Below, in pieces: positions 44,846 through 50,335 of a stretch of DNA of 50,335 bases; the stretch's first letter is position 1, and each line of letters opens with the position of its first letter. Source of the stretch: Ignavibacteria bacterium CG2_30_36_16 (GTDB taxonomy: Bacteria; Bacteroidota; Ignavibacteria; Ignavibacteriales; Ignavibacteriaceae). Position numbers and translations under genes: made by a program. The notes under the pieces are model-generated. The model did no database searches, was not told the DNA's origin, and was given only the letters and a program-made list of their open reading frames with translations. The stretch spans positions 1 through 50,335 of the forward strand of contig MNYQ01000211.1 of assembly GCA_001873185.1 (NCBI GenBank), read 5' to 3'.

Positions 44846-46030
44846 ATGTACGGGTCAGTAAAAGAACATCTGCAGCAGACATTGAATAAAATTGAGAGCG
44901 AAGGGCTTTATAAAAAAGAAAGAATAATTACTAGTCCGCAAAGCGCTAACATTTATGTCGCTGGCGGGAAAAAAGTTTTAAATATGTGCGCCAATAATTA
45001 TCTCGGTCTGGCTGACAATCCCGAAATAATTAAAGCCGCCAAAGAAAGTTACGATCAATGGGGATACGGGTTATCCTCTGTCCGCTTCATTTGCGGAACA
45101 CAAGAAATTCACAAAGAACTTGAAAATAAAATTTCTCATTTCCTTGGCACGGAAGACACAATACTCTATACATCTTGTTTTGATGCTAACGGCGGTTTGT
45201 TCGAGACTCTTCTTTCGGAAGAAGATGCAATCATAAGCGACGTACTAAATCATGCTTCCATTATTGACGGAATACGATTGTGCAAAGCGGATCGTTACCG
45301 TTACCAAAATAACGATATGGAAGATCTTGAAACAAAACTTAAAGAAGCTAAAACTGCACGCTTCAGATTGATTGCAACCGACGGTGTTTTCTCGATGGAT
45401 GGTTACATTGCAAATTTAAAAGCCATCTGCAACCTTGCGGAAAAATACGATGCAATGGTGATGGTAGATGATTCTCATGCAGTTGGATTTATGGGCGCTC
45501 ATGGAAAGGGGACACATGAATATAATGATGTAATGGGGAGAGTTGATATCATCACCGGAACGCTTGGCAAGGCGCTCGGCGGTGCAAGCGGCGGTTACAC
45601 TTCCGGCAGAAAAGAAATTATTGATTTACTTCGTCAGCGTTCGCGCCCATATTTATTCAGTAATACGCTTGCGCCAAGTATTGTCGCTGCTTCCATTAAG
45701 GTGCTTGATATGCTGGAATCATCAACAAACCTGCGTGATAGGCTTGAGGAGAATACTAAATACTTCAGAAGTGAAATTCAAAAAGCAGGGTTAAAGATTA
45801 AAGACGGAGTTCATCCAATCGTTCCTATAATGTTGGGCGAGGCAGCGCTTGCTCAAAAGTTTGCAGCGCGAATGCTTGAGAAAGGTGTGTATGTAATCGG
45901 TTTCTTTTTCCCTGTGGTGCCGCATGGAACCGCAAGAATAAGAACACAAATTTCAGCAGCGCATACAAAAGAAGATTTGGATTTTGCTGTTAAAGCATTT
46001 AAAGAAGTGAGAGAAGAATTAGGCTTGTAA
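44846..46030 (+). CDS. kbl: Glycine C-acetyltransferase (2-amino-3-ketobutyrate CoA ligase)
   Basis: PLP-dependent alpha-oxoamine synthase that splits 2-amino-3-oxobutyrate with CoA into glycine and acetyl-CoA. The 394-residue protein shows '[11 protein letters not shown]', '[16 protein letters not shown]', '[10 protein letters not shown]' near 210 and the PLP lysine in '[14 protein letters not shown]' near 240. AAGGAAAGG lies upstream of the ATG. It forms the usual tdh-kbl operon. Confidence 0.96.
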   Translation: MYGSVKEHLQQTLNKIESEGLYKKERIITSPQSANIYVAGGKKVLNMCANNYLGLADNPEIIKAAKESYDQWGYGLSSVRFICGTQEIHKELENKISHFLGTEDTILYTSCFDANGGLFETLLSEEDAIISDVLNHASIIDGIRLCKADRYRYQNNDMEDLETKLKEAKTARFRLIATDGVFSMDGYIANLKAICNLAEKYDAMVMVDDSHAVGFMGAHGKGTHEYNDVMGRVDIITGTLGKALGGASGGYTSGRKEIIDLLRQRSRPYLFSNTLAPSIVAASIKVLDMLESSTNLRDRLEENTKYFRSEIQKAGLKIKDGVHPIVPIMLGEAALAQKFAARMLEKGVYVIGFFFPVVPHGTARIRTQISAAHTKEDLDFAVKAFKEVREELGL

Positions 46031-46068
46031 GGTTCGTAAAGTTTTTAATAGTTGATTAGTAAAAGAAG

Positions 46069-46303
46069 TTACGCAAAAATCCTAAAAGGTCGCTCCTATG
46101 GAGCTTGATCTGGCAGTCGCGAAGTGTAATTACAAACAGGAAGCACCTACGGTGCTAAACAGATCGTCAGATTTTTCAGATTAGCTCCGTAAGGAGCGAT
46201 CTGTTGATAGAACATGTAAATGACAATCTCCGAAAAGTTCCGTAGGAGCGACCTATCAAGAATGTTATAGAGTTTAGGAATTATATTTTCCCTGTTTGCG
46301 TAA
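46069..46303. repeat. MITE-like element A, full copy
   Basis: Perfect 9-bp terminal inverted repeats TTACGCAAA / TTTGCGTAA bound 235 bases with several internal palindromes ('GGAGCGAC', 'AGCTCCGTAAGGAGC'). A shorter relative lies at 38237-38395 in the same direction. No coding capacity is seen. Confidence 0.75.
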
Positions 46304-46316
46304 TATCTGTTAGTAA

Positions 46317-46440
46317 CTCACCTTACGCAAAAAACGCAGTATCCGTTAGCCAACGGATTATCTAACGGATAAAAAACAAATATTTTATCGAAGCTTCGCT
46401 TCGATTTACAGTACAACTTCAGACTTCTGCGTAAGGTGAG
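46317..46440. repeat. MITE-like element B
   Basis: Perfect 13-bp inverted ends CTCACCTTACGCA / TGCGTAAGGTGAG bound 124 bases. Inside are ATCCGTT-agcc-AACGGAT (46341-46358) and ATCGAAGC-ttc-GCTTCGAT. It abuts element A and shares the TTACGCA core at its left end. Confidence 0.7.
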
Positions 46441-46546
46441 CTAGTAATATGAACTAAAGGCAGAATTTCTTCTTACTTTTATTCGTAGGTTTTTTGTTAG
46501 AATATTTTTAGTATAAAAATTTTTAATTTCAGAGAGTGTTATTCAG

Positions 46547-47041
46547 ATGAACAATAAAAGGCCTGTGTGGGATAAATATTTTTTGAAGCTCGCAATGCTT
46601 GCTTCTGAACGTGCTACATGTCCACGCATGCACTGCGGTTGCGTACTTGTAAAAGATAGATTTGTTCTTGCAACAGGTTACAATGGTTCGCTTCCGGGGC
46701 AGCCGCATTGCGAAGATGTTGGCTGTCTTGTAGTTGATAATCATTGTGTCCGAACAAATCATGCAGAAATAAATGCTCTTGTTCAAGCCGCACGACATGG
46801 CGTTACGATTAAAGGTGCAACTGCCTATATTACAAATATGTCCTGCACAACCTGCGCAAAAGCTTTAATCGCTTCAGGGATTTCTCGTGTCGTAGTTTTT
46901 TCAGATTTTCACGACACGCTTGCCACAGATTTTTACACCAACGCCGGTGTTGAAATTGTAAAACTTGACATGCCCGATCGCGAAATTAATTACAATATCG
47001 AAGGTTATTCATCTGCAAGAAAAACAGAAAAATCAAAGTAA
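46547..47041 (+). CDS. dCMP deaminase family protein
   Basis: A 164-residue zinc-dependent cytidine/deoxycytidylate deaminase. The zinc ligands and catalytic glutamate are in 'NHAEINAL' (HAE near 72-74) and 'SCTTCAKAL' (CxxC near 99-102). The substrate-loop segment 'GYNGSLPGQPHCED' is typical of dCMP deaminases and the related ComE proteins, and 'CGCVLVKD' adds a further zinc-site cysteine as in T4-type dCMP deaminase. It supplies dUMP for dTMP synthesis. It stands alone after the repeat cluster. Confidence 0.9.
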   Translation: MNNKRPVWDKYFLKLAMLASERATCPRMHCGCVLVKDRFVLATGYNGSLPGQPHCEDVGCLVVDNHCVRTNHAEINALVQAARHGVTIKGATAYITNMSCTTCAKALIASGISRVVVFSDFHDTLATDFYTNAGVEIVKLDMPDREINYNIEGYSSARKTEKSK

Positions 47042-47172
47042 GGAAGAACTTATTTTGAGAGGTATTTTTTGCAAATTAATTATCTCGGATCTGGCATCCT
47101 CCAATTTCTTTTGGACAGTACATCGTTTTGAGTTTAAGAGGGAAGAAAGTTTGTGAAGTGAAAGAATAAATT

Positions 47173-47193
47173 GAGCGGGGTTTTCCCCCGCTC
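47173..47193. terminator. Convergent hairpin between the deaminase and trxA
   Basis: A perfect 8-bp GC-rich stem GAGCGGGG / CCCCGCTC with a 5-base loop, between converging genes. There is no long T run, but its stability suggests a terminator. Confidence 0.6.
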
Positions 47194-47203
47194 TACATGC
47201 TGA

Positions 47204-47569
47204 TTAATTATTTGTGCTAACCAAAAGTTCTTCTTCAATTACTTTTTTTAATGTTTCCTTGGGAAGCGCTCCAACTGACATTTTCGGCTGTCCCTCTTTT
47301 GGCACGAACAAAATAGATGGAATGCTTCTGATTCCGAAAGCACCGCCAAGTTCCTGCTCTTCATCTGTGTTAACTTTATAAACGTTTACTTTTCCTTCAT
47401 ATTCTTTGGAAAGTTCATCAAGCACAGGACCTACAACTTTGCATGGACCGCACCAGGGCGCCCAGAAGTCAATTATACATGGAAGCTCACCTTCAAATTT
47501 CCATTCTTTGTTTTTTTCGTAATCAAAAACTTTTTCAACAAAAGTTTGTTTGGTTAAATGTTCAGTCAT
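47204..47569 (-). CDS. trxA: Thioredoxin
   Basis: A 121-residue cytosolic thioredoxin. The active site is WCGPC in 'DFWAPWCGPCKVVGPVLDEL', followed by 'VYKVNTDEEQELGGAFGIRSIPSILF' with the cis-proline. It reduces protein disulfides and ribonucleotide reductase. Rhodanese and DUF2892 genes lie just upstream on the same strand, pointing to a small sulfur/redox group. GGAG precedes the start. Confidence 0.95.
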   Translation of the reverse strand: MTEHLTKQTFVEKVFDYEKNKEWKFEGELPCIIDFWAPWCGPCKVVGPVLDELSKEYEGKVNVYKVNTDEEQELGGAFGIRSIPSILFVPKEGQPKMSVGALPKETLKKVIEEELLVSTNN

Positions 47570-47625
47570 TATTTCTCCTTAATATAAAATTAGATAGTTA
47601 AAAAATCTGCAAATTGTGCTTAGAC

Positions 47626-47832
47626 TTATTTTTTCTTTTTTTCGGTTGAAATTCCAAACGGGTAATAAAGCGGACAAAAGCTTATTAAACTTGTTAATAA
47701 AAATACTATCGCTAAAATACCGAGTATTACAGCAGCTGCGCCACTTATCTGGTCGGTCAAATATAGAACCGCGACAAGAATAAAGAAAAGCACACGAACG
47801 ATACGGTCAACAGAGCCCATATTTTTTTTCAT
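47626..47832 (-). CDS. DUF2892 (YgaP-like) small membrane protein
   Basis: A 68-residue protein with two membrane helices (about 14-30 and 34-55) and the conserved start 'NMGSVDRIVRV' plus end 'CPLYYPFGIST' of the DUF2892 family. The track starts with a GTG at 47835; the ATG one codon later has AAGG 7 bases upstream, so I start there. In many bacteria this domain is fused or adjacent to a rhodanese, as in YgaP; here the rhodanese gene is 16 bases upstream. Confidence 0.85.
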   Translation of the reverse strand: MKKNMGSVDRIVRVLFFILVAVLYLTDQISGAAAVILGILAIVFLLTSLISFCPLYYPFGISTEKKKK

Positions 47833-47848
47833 CACATTACCTTAATTA

Positions 47849-48232
47849 TTAGTTATTAAATTTATACTTTAGTAATCCGCCTGTCAAATTTGCAGCGTTA
47901 AATCCATCTTTTCGAAGAAGGGCGGCGGCGTTTAAACTCCTGCTTCCGCTGCGGCAGTAACAGATTATTTCTTTGTCTTTAAATTTTTTTAATTCTACTT
48001 TCCGATTTCTTAACTCATTCAACGGAATGTGTATTGAACCGCCGAGAGATTGGGATGACCTTTCTGCGTTGGTTCTCACATCAAGAAGAATTGAACCTTT
48101 CCCGCCATTCATTTTTTCTTTTAATCCGGAAGCAGAATACTGCTTTATTGAACGGGATAATAAAAATTTCTTAAAGTATAAAAAAACAATCAGCGCTGAA
48201 AACAATGCTAAGATTATTTGACCTATGCTCAT
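47849..48232 (-). CDS. Membrane-anchored rhodanese-like protein
   Basis: A 127-residue sulfurtransferase-like protein. A membrane helix (about 3-22) is followed by a single rhodanese domain (about 32-125) with the active loop 'CYCRSGSRS' whose first cysteine or the loop cysteine can carry persulfide. It is adjacent to the DUF2892 gene, with which it makes a split version of the YgaP architecture. The substrate is unknown; sulfide or thiosulfate handling is likely. Confidence 0.88.
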   Translation of the reverse strand: MSIGQIILALFSALIVFLYFKKFLLSRSIKQYSASGLKEKMNGGKGSILLDVRTNAERSSQSLGGSIHIPLNELRNRKVELKKFKDKEIICYCRSGSRSLNAAALLRKDGFNAANLTGGLLKYKFNN

Positions 48233-48581
48233 CTATTTCCTAAAAATAATAATACTATTAAAACACAACTTATTCACACATGCATCTGATTCAGCCTTTT
48301 CTGAAAGGATTCACAGTTTCAAAAAAGTTTGTGAAGGTGTGAGAGGAAAAAATATCCTGATGTCGGGGAGTTCCTTTTCAAAGTGAAGGTCAAAAGATTG
48401 AGCGAATATAAATGAGCGATGATTTTGTAAAGCATCACTCAAAAATTATTTTTTGATTTGAAGTTAACAGCGGCTATTGTTTTTGTAGAGATTTCTGGTT
48501 AACTCTTTATTGGGAGATGCGGAAGTTGTTTTATAAACCAAAATAAACGTAAAAAATAAGTGTCGATAACTTCGCTGCGGT
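48233..48581. other. Gene-free interval
   Basis: About 350 AT-rich bases. I see no credible ORF, RNA gene or strong repeat here. Confidence 0.4.
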
Positions 48582-50335
48582 TTAATTCTCAATATTTACT
48601 CGGGCGTCAACTATATAAAATTTGTTTTCTTCAGACACAATTAAGGGATTAAAATCAAATTCTTTTAGAGACGGATTATCAAGTAACATCCGGGCAGAAG
48701 ATTTAATAATTTTTTTTAATTCAACAAAATCAACAGTTGTTTCGCCTCGTACTCCGCCGAGAATTTTGCCCACCTTGGTTTCGTCAATCATTCCACAGAT
48801 ATCATCATCAGTTAAATAAACCGAACGAATTGCAGTATCATCATAAACTTCAACATATTTTCCGCCGGCGCCAAACATTATAACCGGACCGAACGACGCA
48901 TCCCTGAAACCGCCAATTAATATTTCATGCTTAATTTTTATAAATGGTTGAATTAAATATCCATCAACATTGATATTCTTTTTGTTGAAGTTCATTTTGA
49001 TTTCACCAACAGAAGTTAGTAATTCTTTTTTGTTTTTGATGTTAAGTTTTACAGCTTCAAACTCTGCTTTGTGAATTATTTTTTTTGATATACCTTTTAC
49101 TACAATAGGGAATTCAAATTCGGCAGAATTGATTTCTTCTTCAGAATAAATTTTCCATTGAACAACCGGTAAATTATACTCATCGCAAAGCTGATTCACT
49201 TTCTCTTGATTTATAAATCCTTCTCCTGTTAATATATTCTTCTTGTCAGTTAGAGTTAATCTACCCGCATTACTTTTCTTATTTGTAAATTTTAGCATGT
49301 TGGAAATTACGAAGGCAGGATCTTCGGGATTATGGAACAATGGATAATTATATTTTGAATTATGTCTGTACTCTTCCCAAAATTCAGGCAGAGGCAAAAC
49401 TACTTGCAGAATAGGTTTTGATGATTTAAAAGAATTTATCGCCTCAACAACAGAGAAAGCCGACACCATAACAGGTTCAACAAAAACAGAAACAACCGCA
49501 TCCACATTTTCATCGCCAGCAACAATTTCATTCACAATTTTGAATTGTTCGGCGCTGCCGCCCGGCAGTAAATCAACCGGATTATTTGCGCTTCCTTCCG
49601 GATGAATAATTTCCTTAAGTTTCTTTTTCGTGTCGTCAGAAAAAACAGCAAGCCTTAACCCTTCAAACTCAAGAGCATCCACCGCAAGTATTGCCGGACC
49701 TCCGGCATTTGTTACCACAGCAATTTTATTCCCCGACGGAAGTGGAAAGTTCTCAAATCCCTTAGCGGTATTAAATAATTCGTTTAACGAATCGGCGCGG
49801 AGAATACCAAATTGTTTTAAAACTGCATCGACTATTTTATCATCGCTTGCAAGCGCCCCTGTATGTGATGATGCGGCTTTAATTCCTCCCGCAGTTCTTC
49901 CTGCTTTTAATACAATTACCGGTTTGGTAATTTTATCTTCAATAAAAGGTTTAATAAACTTTTCGCCGTTTATAAAACTTTCGAGGTAAAAAGTTAATGT
50001 TTTTATTTTATTATCGTTTTCCCAAAATTCGAGCAGATCATTTTCATTAATGTCTGCTTTATTACCAACGCTTATAAAATGCCCGAAGCGTATATCCGTC
50101 TCCCTCAAAGAATTTAATATTGCTGCGCCGATTGCTCCGCTTTGAGAAAGAAACGCAGCGGTACCTGTTTCGGGTTTTTCGGCTACAAAAGTTGCGTTAA
50201 GTTTTATCTCTTCAAAAGTTGTAATTACACCCATACAATTTGGACCTACTAATCTTGCGCCGCTCTCTTTTACTTTTTGAAGAATGCGGTTTTCAACTTC
50301 TTCACCTTCTTTGCCAATTTCTCTAAAGCCGGCAG
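48582..50335 (-). CDS. ADP-forming acyl-CoA synthetase, N-terminus cut by the window end
   Basis: NDP-forming acetate/acyl-CoA synthetase that conserves energy by making ATP from acyl-CoA and phosphate. The listed start at 50234 is internal: the frame runs on to the window end and gives 'AGFREIGKEGEEVENRIL' and 'GARLVGPNC' directly before 'MGVITTF', the normal family sequence. Visible are the phosphohistidine loop 'AASSHTGALASDD', the CoA-ligase domain, and the C-terminal ATP-grasp-like domain with 'FPIVVKGISKKIIHKAEF' and 'LIQPFIKIKHEILIGGFRD'. The single chain carries both alpha and beta halves. The first domain (CoA-binding Rossmann) lies outside the window. In this group it can work in fermentation of acetate or other acids. 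Confidence 0.92.
   Translation of the reverse strand, partial: AGFREIGKEGEEVENRILQKVKESGARLVGPNCMGVITTFEEIKLNATFVAEKPETGTAAFLSQSGAIGAAILNSLRETDIRFGHFISVGNKADINENDLLEFWENDNKIKTLTFYLESFINGEKFIKPFIEDKITKPVIVLKAGRTAGGIKAASSHTGALASDDKIVDAVLKQFGILRADSLNELFNTAKGFENFPLPSGNKIAVVTNAGGPAILAVDALEFEGLRLAVFSDDTKKKLKEIIHPEGSANNPVDLLPGGSAEQFKIVNEIVAGDENVDAVVSVFVEPVMVSAFSVVEAINSFKSSKPILQVVLPLPEFWEEYRHNSKYNYPLFHNPEDPAFVISNMLKFTNKKSNAGRLTLTDKKNILTGEGFINQEKVNQLCDEYNLPVVQWKIYSEEEINSAEFEFPIVVKGISKKIIHKAEFEAVKLNIKNKKELLTSVGEIKMNFNKKNINVDGYLIQPFIKIKHEILIGGFRDASFGPVIMFGAGGKYVEVYDDTAIRSVYLTDDDICGMIDETKVGKILGGVRGETTVDFVELKKIIKSSARMLLDNPSLKEFDFNPLIVSEENKFYIVDARVNIEN

Noticed and set aside
47042-47156. ORF downstream of the dCMP deaminase
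   Set aside because: Low-complexity frame overlapping the deaminase end, without start signal or recognisable features.
50232-50234. ATG at 50234 as the start of the acyl-CoA synthetase
   Set aside because: The same frame continues upstream with typical family sequence to the window end; this methionine is internal.

Overview
The window looks like chromosomal DNA from a member of the Ignavibacteria/Ignavibacteriales (Bacteroidota-Chlorobi-Ignavibacteria group). Evidence for this is two proteins ending in type A type IX secretion (T9SS) sorting domains with the 'NPFNP' motif, several promoters of the Bacteroidota type (TTG/TTTG, about 20 bases, then TAnnTTTG), a DUF6029 outer-membrane protein, many start sites without a clear Shine-Dalgarno, low G+C, and short palindromic intergenic repeats. 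The assignment rests on sequence character only; no database search was possible.

Left part (1-15.5 kb): a membrane metallophosphoesterase; a SWIM-SNF2 helicase with an unknown partner; a convincing lrp/asnC-glnA operon with its own promoter; dxr and rseP (isoprenoid precursor synthesis and site-2 protease); then a minus-strand group of a DUF6029 barrel and three thioredoxin-fold envelope proteins (TlpA-like, PEGA-Omp28 lipoprotein, Omp28-T9SS).

Middle (15.7-37 kb): an HDOD protein, an MFS/POT-like transporter, a stand-alone MmeI-type (type IIL) restriction-modification enzyme, a tightly packed envelope operon (lolA, LPG-synthase-like flippase, beta-barrel, uppP, cyclophilin lipoprotein), a large YCF48-repeat T9SS protein, a decayed capA-like gene, and the translation cluster rplM-rpsI-rpsB-tsf-pyrH-frr. 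The rpsB leader carries a nested RNA structure, and a terminator separates tsf from pyrH. An SDR epimerase and a bacterial deoxyhypusine-synthase-like gene follow.

Accessory island (about 37.3-43.6 kb): visibly AT-richer, opening with an M20-peptidase remnant, an unusual LuxR-type regulator and nested MITE-like repeats. It then holds a tight gene set: a polytopic membrane protein, a 67-residue secreted peptide with six cysteines in a mirror-symmetric C-x6-C-x3-C-x10-C-x3-C-x6-C pattern, a 6-bladed beta-propeller protein, a MauE-like protein fused to a CPPC thioredoxin-like domain, and an ABC ATPase/permease pair. I infer a secreted disulfide-stapled peptide with its own oxidative-folding and ABC transport genes. 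It is the best candidate for an undescribed system here.

Right part (43.8-50.3 kb): tdh-kbl threonine catabolism with a consensus promoter, two more MITE-like elements (one related to a copy left of the island), a dCMP deaminase, thioredoxin, DUF2892 and rhodanese genes, and an ADP-forming acyl-CoA synthetase cut by the window end.
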